Of a DNA stretch of 54,471 nt, positions 16,518 to 25,913 are shown in pieces. This stretch comes from an uncultured Prevotella sp. Lineage in GTDB: Bacteria; Bacteroidota; Bacteroidia; Bacteroidales; Bacteroidaceae. Where the stretch lies: positions 1 through 54,471 of the forward strand of contig URJQ01000002.1 of the NCBI GenBank assembly GCA_900548195.1. The letters run 5' to 3'. The stretch's first letter is position 1, and every line of letters begins with the position of its first letter. The notes under the pieces are model-generated. The model did no database searches. It saw nothing but the letters and a program-made list of their open reading frames with translations, and was not told where the DNA came from. The position numbers were made by a program, and so were the translations under genes.

Positions 16518-18572
16518 TTAGTTTATCAGGAACACCTTCTCCACTCCATTCCATACGGCAGTCACCTTGGCGCGGCCATCGGTTATCTTGCCCACAGTGA
16601 ACTTCACGCTCGGGTCGGAGGCTGTTGCCTTGATGACGGAATTGCCGGTGAGGCGGCCATAGACCTGATAATGGTCTGTCTGGGTGTAACCGTTCTGGTT
16701 GGTGGAGAGAATCGGGTCGGATGGAATGACGAGATTATTGCCATCTACATTGATAGTAACCTGTGGCACCTTTGGCGCTGAAGGGGTGATGTTATCATTG
16801 GCGAAGGCTATTCCGTGGAGGTCGAAGAGACCCTGCGGACGGGCATTCTTCTGGTTGATGTTGCCCCAACGTGGCTGTGCTGGTGCCTTATATTCCGGTC
16901 CTTCCACCACGAGATATATGCCATGCTTGCCTGTAAGACCTTCCACTCCTGGCACTTTGACGCTGTGGGTGACACGCTGTCCGCTCTTAGGATTCTTCAC
17001 TTCGATGCGTCCTATCTCCTTTCCGTTCCATGTAGAGTTGGCGTATGGGCCGTCCAGCATCACCTTTATAGTGTATGGCTGACCGCTTCCTTCGGTTATA
17101 TCGAGTTGGATGCGGGTGCCATCGCCTTTCTTTGTGCCAGCAAAAGCCTTGCATCCTTTGGTCTCTTTGGCAAGTCCGCCGAAGCCGAAGTACTTGAATC
17201 CCACGATGCTGCCATTCTTCAGTCCTGCAAGATCCATAGAGTTGTTCCACACGTCACGCTGGTCCTGCATCGCATTATGGTCGGTCACGTAGCAAGCAAT
17301 GCCTGCTGAATAATACTTATAAGGGTCGAGTCCGAAGATTTGGAAGCCTTCTGAAGTCACTTCTGCACCGGTATAGTGGTCGCCATTGGATGCTTTTGCC
17401 GACCATTCATTGCCTTTCACGTATGGATCATAACCTATGATGCGCACTTTTCCGCCCTTAGCCACAGACTTTTTGTCCCATTCTATCTTGACAGGAGCCA
17501 CCATTGCCTGGCGTGCATTGCCGAAACCACGTGGCGGACGATGATAGAACACATACCATTGACCATTGATTTCCTGAAGCGAACCGTGGGTATTATGCGC
17601 CCAATTGGTAGTTATCAGTTTGCTTCCATCCTCATTTAGCACGACACCACGTGAATCTACGAGCACTCCGCCTGAGCGCCAAGGTCCTAATGGACTGTCG
17701 CCGTATGCGTAACGGAGGGCTGAATTGGTGGAGCCAAGACCGTAATCAGGACCACTATAGCCTGAGAATACCATGACATACTTATTGCCTACCTGGCGTA
17801 TTGAACTGGCTTCAAAGAAATTAAACTCACCTGGATTCTGTCCTTTATACAGTGCTGGATACTCTGTGCCTTTCGGATCGCGCACTTCTCCATAGCGCAG
17901 AGAGGCTGGAATGAAGTAATCATGAATCTTAGTGCCTGGACGAACGGAGTACATAGTGTTCTGATCAAGCTCTGCCGCGGTGGAATGTTGGAAACCATAG
18001 AATACGTATGCTCGATAACCTTTATCGAAATCCTTATCCTTTTTGTCAGTGATATTCTCGATAAAGACTGATGGATCGAAGTCAATCATTGAGCCTGGGA
18101 GACACTGGCGCTGGTCTTTCGTGAGATTTATCGGTGTGAAAGGGCCGTCAGGACGATCACCTTTCGCCACCATTGGCACGCGACGATAGCCACGGGAGTG
18201 AGGATAGAGATAGTAAGTCTTCTTTCCTGTCTTCTTGTCCTTTACCTCAACGAGATCTGGAGCGTACATGGTGTCCCACTGACCATCCACATAATGCGTG
18301 AAGATAGCGCCCTCATCACGCCATTTGCTGAGGTCTTCCACCGGTGCAGACCACATTCTTATGTCTGGACCGCAATATGCTGTGTTCTTCACATCATGCG
18401 AACCGATGATATAAGCGCGATATTTTCCAGGGTTGTCAGGGTCTTCAAAGACTCTTGGTTCACCATCAGGAACGTGCTCCCACAAAGGGAGATAAGGGTT
18501 TTGGGCATTTGCCGAGAGGATAGATGCTCCCATAAGGGCGCATATTGAGAGAGCTTTCTTTATTACTTTCAT
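16518..18572 (-). CDS. GH43 family enzyme with CBM6-like and C-terminal beta modules
   Basis: 684 residues, signal peptide ending ANAQ. Propeller residues about 25-385. The base is D36 in PDGEPRVF, the modulator D166 in DFDPSVF and the acid E254 in FFEASSI. About 430-580 is a beta-sandwich resembling CBM6-type modules (YYSAGIAC, GKHGIYLVVEG). The last 70 residues form a small Ig-like domain. NPYLPLWEHVPDGEPRVF matches the GH43 group that opens with LPxWEhvPDGEP, which includes arabinofuranosidases and xylosidases. It is the last gene of the run starting at 28418 and follows the next GH43 after 92 bp, with a hairpin between. Confidence 0.88.
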   Translation of the reverse strand: MKVIKKALSICALMGASILSANAQNPYLPLWEHVPDGEPRVFEDPDNPGKYRAYIIGSHDVKNTAYCGPDIRMWSAPVEDLSKWRDEGAIFTHYVDGQWDTMYAPDLVEVKDKKTGKKTYYLYPHSRGYRRVPMVAKGDRPDGPFTPINLTKDQRQCLPGSMIDFDPSVFIENITDKKDKDFDKGYRAYVFYGFQHSTAAELDQNTMYSVRPGTKIHDYFIPASLRYGEVRDPKGTEYPALYKGQNPGEFNFFEASSIRQVGNKYVMVFSGYSGPDYGLGSTNSALRYAYGDSPLGPWRSGGVLVDSRGVVLNEDGSKLITTNWAHNTHGSLQEINGQWYVFYHRPPRGFGNARQAMVAPVKIEWDKKSVAKGGKVRIIGYDPYVKGNEWSAKASNGDHYTGAEVTSEGFQIFGLDPYKYYSAGIACYVTDHNAMQDQRDVWNNSMDLAGLKNGSIVGFKYFGFGGLAKETKGCKAFAGTKKGDGTRIQLDITEGSGQPYTIKVMLDGPYANSTWNGKEIGRIEVKNPKSGQRVTHSVKVPGVEGLTGKHGIYLVVEGPEYKAPAQPRWGNINQKNARPQGLFDLHGIAFANDNITPSAPKVPQVTINVDGNNLVIPSDPILSTNQNGYTQTDHYQVYGRLTGNSVIKATASDPSVKFTVGKITDGRAKVTAVWNGVEKVFLIN

Positions 18573-18605
18573 ATTGAAATATAGTGAGATAATTATTATT
18601 TCAGG

Positions 18606-18637
18606 CTTATATCCACCGCTAATGTGGCGGATATAAG
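18606..18637 (-). terminator. Intercistronic hairpin between two GH43 genes
   Basis: Arms 18606-18617 and 18626-18637 (CTTATATCCACC and GGCGGATATAAG) form a 12-bp stem with one mismatch on this strand (G-U in the minus transcript) and an 8-nt loop. There is no U-tract, so it is more likely an mRNA-processing or stabilising hairpin, or a weak terminator, than a strong stop. Confidence 0.45.
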
Positions 18638-18664
18638 TCTCGTTTTATTCATTATTTACCGTAT

Positions 18665-20041
18665 TTACTTCGCCGGTGTCATCTGCCACCAGTCGAAATT
18701 AAAGAGGTTTTTCTTCTGATATTTACCACCCTTAAAGACGAGATACAAATCGTGCTTGCCACTTACAGGAGCGAGACGAGTGGTAAATTCCTTATACTTA
18801 AACTTAGTATTGGTAATATCAAGAGTGCCAAGAAGTCTGCCTTCTACATCATCAATGCGCACTTCCATCTTACCTCCATATAGCTGAACAGCGCAGGAAG
18901 CTGTGAATGAAGATGCTCCTTTCTTTCCAAAGTCAACGCCTTTCACGAGAATATACTCACCATCATCAATATTTGTGACGAAAAGAGTAGGATTCCATGG
19001 ACCTGAAGGATTAGCGCGAGTGGTGCGAAGACCATATCCCCATGCCATCGTCTCTGCCTCAACGCGACGGTAAGGATTGAAAGAGCCCACCTGTTCGAGC
19101 TTTGCATGAAGGAAATAAGGCAGTTCCTGAATGGTTCCATCTGGATTGTAAGTCATCTCAGCCGCAGAGCAGCTACGCTGTTCCGCATGACGACTGGTCT
19201 CAAAACGGAAAACATCATAACATAGACCAAAGCAATAAGACTTTCCCTTGAAGTCGATAATGCCAGGATGATTGCCCCTTGTCTGTGGAGTATGATCCAT
19301 TATGTGTCCTTTCCACTCCCAAGGACCGTCAGCATGATCTGACATGGCATAGCCGATACCTTCAGGACAGCATGTCGAAGCAAAAGCCATATAGTATTTC
19401 ATCTTACCTTTCGCATTCTTCCTGCCCCAGAACCACGGACCTTCCTGATAGTCCTTTACCTTAGGATACTCAATGACTTCGCCAGAATAAGAAATCATAT
19501 CCTCATTGAGACGCACCATATAAAGGTTTGGATTGCCCCAATACAGATACGCTTGACCATCTGTATCAATCCATACTGTAGGGTCAATGTCATACCAATG
19601 CTCCTTATTCCATACGAGAGGCTTGCCCAAAGGATCCTTGAAAGGGCCGAAAGGAGAGTCTGCCACGAGCACTCCTATGCCGTGACCATGTATAGGACAA
19701 TACATATACCATTTGCCGTTACGCTCTATTACCTGCGCTGCCCAAGCTCCATTGTTGCCTTTGAACCACGGGAAATCCTTCAGCGAAGCCACTGCACCGT
19801 GGTCTTCCCAGTTTACCATGTCTGTAGATGTATAAAGAAGCCAGTCCTTCATGAGGAAACCATCGGCACCTTCCTCATCGTGAGTGGTGTAAAGATACAC
19901 AGTATCACCATGTACGTATGGTGCAGGGTCTGCGGTATATTTGGTCTGAATCAATGGAAGATTGAGCTTCTGTGCCTGCACTGATGCTACAGACATTAGG
20001 GCAAAAGCGATAGAAGCCAGCGTCTTTTTAGATTTATTCAT
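18665..20041 (-). CDS. GH43-CBM6 enzyme (arabinofuranosidase/xylosidase type)
   Basis: 458 residues, signal peptide ending VQAQ. GH43 propeller about 28-320 with D38 in TADPAP, D152 in DIDPTVW and E199 in YQEGPWF. The C-terminal CBM6 (about 330-458) begins RRVEAETMAWGYG and ends LFNFDWWQM. Same architecture as the GH43 at 22176-23582, so the two are paralogues that may differ in substrate. Family knowledge: this GH43-CBM6 type acts on arabinoxylan side chains. It lies between that GH97-flanked paralogue and another GH43 in the 28418-16518 run. Confidence 0.9.
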   Translation of the reverse strand: MNKSKKTLASIAFALMSVASVQAQKLNLPLIQTKYTADPAPYVHGDTVYLYTTHDEEGADGFLMKDWLLYTSTDMVNWEDHGAVASLKDFPWFKGNNGAWAAQVIERNGKWYMYCPIHGHGIGVLVADSPFGPFKDPLGKPLVWNKEHWYDIDPTVWIDTDGQAYLYWGNPNLYMVRLNEDMISYSGEVIEYPKVKDYQEGPWFWGRKNAKGKMKYYMAFASTCCPEGIGYAMSDHADGPWEWKGHIMDHTPQTRGNHPGIIDFKGKSYCFGLCYDVFRFETSRHAEQRSCSAAEMTYNPDGTIQELPYFLHAKLEQVGSFNPYRRVEAETMAWGYGLRTTRANPSGPWNPTLFVTNIDDGEYILVKGVDFGKKGASSFTASCAVQLYGGKMEVRIDDVEGRLLGTLDITNTKFKYKEFTTRLAPVSGKHDLYLVFKGGKYQKKNLFNFDWWQMTPAK

Positions 20042-20113
20042 AAGTTATAAATAGTTGAGATTGCCCCCTCTTTTACGAAAAGGCATGTTTTCTATTTATT
20101 GATTGTCAAATTT

Positions 20114-22117
20114 TTACTCTGCGATAAGGAAGGCACCATTGACTGGAATGATGGCTTCCATGATGCGCTTCTTGTTTATTTTCACTTGCTTTACCATACT
20201 TTCCGGTGTCACTTTCTTCGTAGGCTTGTCGCTATATACCGTGACTATCTGACCTACATCATACATATCCACTGGAATCTTGAGCTTGAGTGTCTCCTTT
20301 GTGCCGTTGATTGCAGTGAGATACCATTTTCCTGCCTGACTTTTACGTGCGAGAACAACGTATTTTCCCGGATAACCTGCGATAAAACGTATATCCTCCC
20401 ATGCGGTTGGAACATTCTTCATGAAGTCGATAGCCCATGCAGGAGCATCTGTAAGATTACTTGGCGACATGGCAAAATGCTGCACAGGAGACTGGAATAG
20501 CACTGCTGTGGCAAGGGCAAAGACATCTGATGTGATGCGATGACCACCACCTTTGCCTGGCTGATTGTATTTGTTGTAATACCAATTGAGAGTACTTCCT
20601 CCGAAATCCATACTGCCTACAGCATTACGGATGAATGGCAGGAAGGTGGCATCCATAGCCTCTCTGTCGCATTCGCCTTGTGAAAAGCGAAGGTTCTCGG
20701 ATGCTCTCACTGCCTCGCTTGCTACATAATTAGGATAGAGCATTTCCCATCCACGTGGCAATGTGCATCCATGGAATATGACTTTAATATCATGTTTGAG
20801 GGCATCAGCGAGGATGTCACGATATAATTCCATAGTGCATTGCTTGTCACCACCGAAGAAATCGACTTTAATACCACGGATACCAGTCTGCTGAAGCCAT
20901 GCCATCTCCTGCTGACGGGCAGTTGCTGTGCTTAAACAGTGGCGTGGTGTCTGCGGAGCATCATTCCAATTACCATTAGAATTATACCAAAGATAGAGGT
21001 AAACGCCTTTCGTTTTTCCGTAACGAGCAAGTTCTGCTATGCGCTCACGACCGATTTGACGATCCCATTGAGCATCAATGAGCAGGGATTCCCAGCCCAT
21101 TGCCGCAGCGAAATCTATGTATTCTTTCTGCGTATCGTAGTTACAGCTGGCATCATCTGCAATAATCCATGACCAAGCTCCACGTCCATAGCCTTCCTTA
21201 TGCTTAGCGCGAAGGACATCAAGAGCGCCCTTATTATCCTTTTGAGCTACGGCAAGAGCATCCCATGTCACTGTAGTCTCGACGATATCTTTAAGATTTG
21301 GAGAAACGGTAAGTGTGCGCCACGGGGTCTTTTCAGGCAAAGCCATCTGTGCACCTGTAGATCCATAGCCATTGTTTTCCTTCATATCAGGGAAAGAAAC
21401 CTTATAGTTTCCAGCACCTTTATTCTCTATTTTACAACCAGGATAATTGCCACAACTGCCTGTTTCGGAAGCGAGAATCCAGATATTGCCATCCTCTGCC
21501 GGTGCTTTGAAGAGGCAAGGGAAGGTGTAACCCTGTCCCCAACCGTTCTTACCCATAGCCTCATCGGCTGTATAATGGGTCTCATAGCTTGGTGCTGTGC
21601 GTGCAAAACCAGTCATTGAGCCCATTTGTGGACATAGGAAAGTGACGGTTTCATCGAGGAAATGGAAGCCTGTAGCCTCGTCATTGACCACTACGCACAT
21701 AGTTTCCTTTTGGCTTTTCAGTATCTCATACTGGAAGGCTATATTGTGATTGCTCACTTGGAAAGTGGCTTTCAGTACGTCTTTACCATTCTGTGCGAAA
21801 GTGTATGTCTGCTGATTAGCTGCGTAATGGTTGTCCTTACGCTTGATATTATATAATGTGTAGTCTGCTTTCACAGGCTGAACAGCAGAAGAATTGCTGA
21901 TAGAAAGGTCTTTTGTGAAGTCACCTATATTGGTATTGAGACCTAATGGGGATGGTTTCATACAGTCTTTTCCATTATATGTGACTGTATATACAGGTTT
22001 TCCTTGGTCGCAAGTGACCTTAACCTGAAGTTTACCATCAGGACTTGTCTGCGCATTAAGGGCGCTGACAGGGAGCAGAAGCATTGCTATCTGAAGGAGA
22101 ATGCCATTCTTTTTCAT
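20114..22117 (-). CDS. GH97 glycoside hydrolase, probable retaining alpha-galactosidase type
   Basis: 667 residues, signal peptide ending LNAQ. The mature protein opens TSPDGKLQV, the usual GH97 N-terminus, then the super-sandwich to about 285 and the barrel to about 600. The likely nucleophile is D419 in GIKVDFFGGD, placing it in the retaining branch. It is longer than the GH97 at 12081-13913 and quite diverged from it. It sits between two GH43-CBM6 genes with gaps of 72 and 58 bp, in the same run as the GH10-esterase gene. Removal of alpha-galactose from complex xylan is the best guess. Confidence 0.9.
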   Translation of the reverse strand: MKKNGILLQIAMLLLPVSALNAQTSPDGKLQVKVTCDQGKPVYTVTYNGKDCMKPSPLGLNTNIGDFTKDLSISNSSAVQPVKADYTLYNIKRKDNHYAANQQTYTFAQNGKDVLKATFQVSNHNIAFQYEILKSQKETMCVVVNDEATGFHFLDETVTFLCPQMGSMTGFARTAPSYETHYTADEAMGKNGWGQGYTFPCLFKAPAEDGNIWILASETGSCGNYPGCKIENKGAGNYKVSFPDMKENNGYGSTGAQMALPEKTPWRTLTVSPNLKDIVETTVTWDALAVAQKDNKGALDVLRAKHKEGYGRGAWSWIIADDASCNYDTQKEYIDFAAAMGWESLLIDAQWDRQIGRERIAELARYGKTKGVYLYLWYNSNGNWNDAPQTPRHCLSTATARQQEMAWLQQTGIRGIKVDFFGGDKQCTMELYRDILADALKHDIKVIFHGCTLPRGWEMLYPNYVASEAVRASENLRFSQGECDREAMDATFLPFIRNAVGSMDFGGSTLNWYYNKYNQPGKGGGHRITSDVFALATAVLFQSPVQHFAMSPSNLTDAPAWAIDFMKNVPTAWEDIRFIAGYPGKYVVLARKSQAGKWYLTAINGTKETLKLKIPVDMYDVGQIVTVYSDKPTKKVTPESMVKQVKINKKRIMEAIIPVNGAFLIAE

Positions 22118-22175
22118 TATTCAAAAATAGGAATTCATTATTCTTAATTGACTAAACCACTAATCACCATAGCGA

Positions 22176-23582
22176 TTACTGGATGCGCCACCAATCGAAA
22201 TTGAAGAGCTTTAAGCCCTTTTTGCCTCGGAATACGAAGTATAGGTCGTGCTTTCCTTTTACTTCCTTGGTGAAAGAAGTTTTAACTGTCTGCCATTCTT
22301 CCCAGCCGCCAGTGCGTGGAACATCGACTGTAGCGACGAGATTGCCCTTCAATGAGTCGAGGCGAACTTCTATCTGACCTCCCTGGAGAGCACTTGCCAC
22401 GCTGACTTCGATATTAAGTCGGGAGGCAGGAGCATTGGTATCAAAATCCACTTCGCGCAGTTTTATCCAGTCTTCATTATGTATATCGCTTACCCAAATG
22501 CGTTTTTGCTTGCTGTTCCACTCAGAGCGAACGCCCTTTGAGAATGCCATTGTCTCTGCCTCCACACGGCGGAAAGGAGAGAATGTGGCGATAGGGGCTG
22601 GTCCTTCATGTGTAGGAAGGATGACAGGAAGGCGACCATCCTTCTGCCATTGGAACTCTTCTACGCAGGCACTGCGTGAGAATCCGCCACCCTTTGGTAA
22701 CCAACCTGTGTGATAGAAGAAGTAATGATGACCTTTATAATCAATGATTCCGCTGTGATTAGTAAATGATTTAGTATCATTAGTCTGTGCCATTACCTCG
22801 CCTTTATACTCCCATGGTCCCTGCGGAGAATTGCTTTCAGAGTATGCTATGCACTCTGGCACGCCTCCGGCAGCATATACAAGGAGCCATTTACCCCAAG
22901 CAGATGCTTTCATTTCCTTCTTTGTCAGCTTCATTTGCTTTATCTCTTGTTTAGAGAGAGAACGCTGTTTGTAGAGCCATGGTCCCTCTGTGTAGCGCTT
23001 AACAGTGGTGTCACACTTCACTTCTGAAGCGAGATGAATCATATCATCGCTCAGTTTTGCACTGTAATATTTAGGGTTTCCCCACGCGATATATGCCTGA
23101 CCATCATCATCAATCCACACTGTAGGGTCGATATGATCCCACTTTCCGTCCTCATAGAGTGGCTTTCCGAGGGCATCATGATAAGGTCCTTCGATATTAT
23201 CAGCCACAGCTACGCCGATGGCCATGCCGTTGCTGATCTTGGAATGCACCGTAACATAGAAATAAAACTTGCCGTTTCGCTCGATGACCTGCGGTGCCCA
23301 AGCCCTGTCATCAGCCCATTTGAAGTCGAAAAGACTAAGTGGCGAACCGTGATCCTGCCAGTTTACCATGTCAACAGTGGAGAGAAGTCGCCAGTCATGC
23401 ATCCAGAAGAAGTCGGCATTCTCCTCATCATGTCCGGTGAAGACATAGAGACGGTCGCCATATACCATAGGTGCCGGGTCGGTGGAGAAAAATGTCTGAG
23501 CGATAGGATTTTGCGCTTCAGCCAATAATGGCGAAAGGATAGCCGTAGCAGAGAGGAGTAATCTGGATAGTATCTGTTTCAT
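22176..23582 (-). CDS. GH43-CBM6 enzyme, paralogue of 18665-20041
   Basis: 468 residues, signal peptide ending AEAQ. GH43 catalytic residues D35 in STDPAP, D152 in HIDPTVW and E199 in YTEGPWL. A Lys-rich insertion (KQEIKQMKLTKKEMK) follows the general-acid region. The CBM6 (about 340-468) begins RRVEAETMAFSKG and ends LFNFDWWRIQ. The insertion, absent in the paralogue, may reshape the active-site rim. It follows the GH10-CE1 gene by 92 bp. Confidence 0.9.
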   Translation of the reverse strand: MKQILSRLLLSATAILSPLLAEAQNPIAQTFFSTDPAPMVYGDRLYVFTGHDEENADFFWMHDWRLLSTVDMVNWQDHGSPLSLFDFKWADDRAWAPQVIERNGKFYFYVTVHSKISNGMAIGVAVADNIEGPYHDALGKPLYEDGKWDHIDPTVWIDDDGQAYIAWGNPKYYSAKLSDDMIHLASEVKCDTTVKRYTEGPWLYKQRSLSKQEIKQMKLTKKEMKASAWGKWLLVYAAGGVPECIAYSESNSPQGPWEYKGEVMAQTNDTKSFTNHSGIIDYKGHHYFFYHTGWLPKGGGFSRSACVEEFQWQKDGRLPVILPTHEGPAPIATFSPFRRVEAETMAFSKGVRSEWNSKQKRIWVSDIHNEDWIKLREVDFDTNAPASRLNIEVSVASALQGGQIEVRLDSLKGNLVATVDVPRTGGWEEWQTVKTSFTKEVKGKHDLYFVFRGKKGLKLFNFDWWRIQ

Positions 23583-23674
23583 TATTAGATGTATTTAGTA
23601 TGTTTGGAAGGAATCCACCCTACCCTTTCATAGTAATGATAGGAATGGATTCCAATATCAAAGCATATTATAAT

Positions 23675-25849
23675 TTACTTAAAGAGGATGGAGGCGAACT
23701 CCTTGAGGGCGCGTCTCCAAGTGAGGAACTCATGCGCTGTGCCATCAGAAACGTGGCTTGTGGCATTATATCCCGCAGCTTTCAGCGTCTCGACAGCTTG
23801 CTTCACGCGGTCAGGATTCTCCTTGCTTCCGCATGAGATGAACATATGCTTAGGAGCAGGCTTGCCCTTCAGTTCTTCAGGCAGATAGATACCACCGCTG
23901 AAGAGTCCCCAATAGCCGAATAACTCTGGGCGTGCGAGAGTGGCATTATGCGTCTCCATACCGCCCATTGAGAGTCCTGCCATAGCGCGATGGGCGCGGT
24001 CAGGGATGGTGCGGAAATGGCTGTCAACGTATGGGACGAGCTCGTCCATCAGGACTTTCTGGAACTCTGTCCAGTCAAACTCGTGCATACGTCCCCATTT
24101 GCACTCATTTGTCATGCCGTAAGTCATCACGATGATGAACGGCTTTACCTTGCCTTCAGCGATGAGATTGTCGAGTATGAGGTTGGCATGTCCTTGGTTT
24201 GACCACGCTGTCTCATCCTCTCCCCATCCATGCTGCAGGTAAAGCACAGGGTAACGGTTTTTCTTTCCCTTCTTGCCCACAGTGCTCTTCTCATATCCTG
24301 CTGGTGTATAGACGTAGGCAACGCGCTCTGAATTGGTGCTTGGAGAATGGAAAATAATCTTCTGCACATTGCCATGAGGGACATTCTTGAGCGCATAGAA
24401 GTCGCGATCATGTGCAGGAATCTCTATACCAGACTCCCAACGGCATGATCCATAGTAATTCTTTGCGCCCGGATCATTGACCACTCCGCCATCGATGGTA
24501 AGGTGATAATAATGGAATCCCTCATCCATCGGTCCGTCAGTGGTGCCATACCAGAAACCATCTTTACCCTTTTGGAGCACAGTACCGCCGGTACCACCGA
24601 GTCCGAGGCTGACAAGTACGGACTTAGCCTGCGGTGCCTCGACACGGAAGCGTGCATATCCCTGTGAGTTTACCATCGGATACTGCTGTCCCGGCTGGTT
24701 AAGCTCGCTCGGTTTGAAGTCCTCTATCGGCTTGACATTATCGAGAGCAGGATTGAAATCCCTAACGGCATAATAGGCAGTCTTAGGCTTCAGGTCCTTG
24801 TCGAACAAGAGAGGATAGTTTGATGTGCCTACCCATGAATCGCGGTCAGAGAGGTTCCAGAAGGTGACAACGTCCACCACGTCCTTATATTTGCGCAATG
24901 TCTTGAAAAGCTGGCTGTACTGATTGGCGTGGAGAGTCTTGATATAAGGCTTTATTTCTACTCCTTTACGTGAGAAATTCAGTTGACCTCCCATTTCTTC
25001 ATTGGCGCGAATATCAAGCTCAGTGAAGTGAATGTGCTTGACAAGTGTGGCATATTTCTCGATTGCAGCAGAGACATCGTCCATAGAAGGTCCGTAGATG
25101 TTGTAGTGACCCTGCATTCCGATGCCGTCGATAGGTACGCCGGCGTCCTTCATTTTCTTCACCATATCATAGATGCGCTGGCTCTTTCCCTTGTCGGCTG
25201 CATTGTAGTCATTATAGAAAAGGAGCGCTTTCGGGTCGGCTTCACGTGCAAACTGGAATGCTTTAGCAATGAATTCATCGCCACAAAGCTTATATAATGC
25301 GCTCTCGCGGTAAGGACTTCCGGCTGGTCTTCCTCTAAATGCAGGACGTTGCTGGTCTGCCATTGCCTCATTGACCACGTCCCAACAATATACGATGTCC
25401 TTGTAACGGTTGACGACAGTGTGGATATGATCGCGGAGACGCTTGTAGAATACTTCCTTCTTGACGAACTTTCCCTTCTTGTCGTACATCATCCAGTCGG
25501 CAAACTGGCTATGCCACACGAGGCAATGACCACGCATCGGGATGTGATGACGGCGACACCAGTTGGCAATACTGTCGGCACCTTCCCATTTCCAGACACC
25601 TTCAGCAGGGTGAAGTTCGCCCGGTTTCATCGCGTTCTCACAGGTTACGCTGTTGTAATTGGCGAGGGTCAGCTGCTGTTCTGCTTCGGAGAAGTTGCGG
25701 GTATTCAGTGCTACGCCTACCTTGAAGTAATCTTTATAGGCGTCCTTCAGTCCTTTTGCTGTGCTCATTGGCTGAGCAAGGCTGGTAATAAAGGCTGGAG
25801 TAATGGCTAATAATAAGGTAATTAGGTTTTTTTTGATTGAGTTTGTCAT
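23675..25849 (-). CDS. xyn10D-fae1A: Bifunctional GH10 xylanase / CE1 feruloyl esterase (Xyn10D-Fae1A type)
   Basis: 724 residues with an N-terminal signal peptide (SLAQP). GH10 endo-beta-1,4-xylanase covers about residues 30-365: acid/base E161 in WDVVNEA and nucleophile E277 in HFTELDI. About 385-485 is an Ig/CBM48-like domain. About 490-724 is a CE1 esterase: nucleophile S627 in AGLSMGG and His706 in GTAHEFL. Order and length match the Prevotella ruminicola xylanase-ferulic acid esterase. It would cut the xylan backbone and release ferulate from arabinose substituents. Second gene of the run led by the CE1-CE6 gene (64-bp gap). Its CE1 module is related to that in 29688-31724. Confidence 0.95.
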   Translation of the reverse strand: MTNSIKKNLITLLLAITPAFITSLAQPMSTAKGLKDAYKDYFKVGVALNTRNFSEAEQQLTLANYNSVTCENAMKPGELHPAEGVWKWEGADSIANWCRRHHIPMRGHCLVWHSQFADWMMYDKKGKFVKKEVFYKRLRDHIHTVVNRYKDIVYCWDVVNEAMADQQRPAFRGRPAGSPYRESALYKLCGDEFIAKAFQFAREADPKALLFYNDYNAADKGKSQRIYDMVKKMKDAGVPIDGIGMQGHYNIYGPSMDDVSAAIEKYATLVKHIHFTELDIRANEEMGGQLNFSRKGVEIKPYIKTLHANQYSQLFKTLRKYKDVVDVVTFWNLSDRDSWVGTSNYPLLFDKDLKPKTAYYAVRDFNPALDNVKPIEDFKPSELNQPGQQYPMVNSQGYARFRVEAPQAKSVLVSLGLGGTGGTVLQKGKDGFWYGTTDGPMDEGFHYYHLTIDGGVVNDPGAKNYYGSCRWESGIEIPAHDRDFYALKNVPHGNVQKIIFHSPSTNSERVAYVYTPAGYEKSTVGKKGKKNRYPVLYLQHGWGEDETAWSNQGHANLILDNLIAEGKVKPFIIVMTYGMTNECKWGRMHEFDWTEFQKVLMDELVPYVDSHFRTIPDRAHRAMAGLSMGGMETHNATLARPELFGYWGLFSGGIYLPEELKGKPAPKHMFISCGSKENPDRVKQAVETLKAAGYNATSHVSDGTAHEFLTWRRALKEFASILFK

Positions 25850-25880
25850 ATTATTGGGTGTTTTTGTTTTTTAGGTTTAT

Positions 25881-25912
25881 AATATCAGGCGGTAACGCGC
25901 GGCACGGGGCTG
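25881..25912 (+). repeat. Repeat family B, diverged copy
   Basis: Contains ATATCAGGCGGTAACGCGC, the conserved core of family B, but the right stem arm is degraded. It lies in the 64-bp gap between the CE1-CE6 and GH10-CE1 genes and therefore in their shared transcript. Confidence 0.6.
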
Positions 25913-25913
25913 G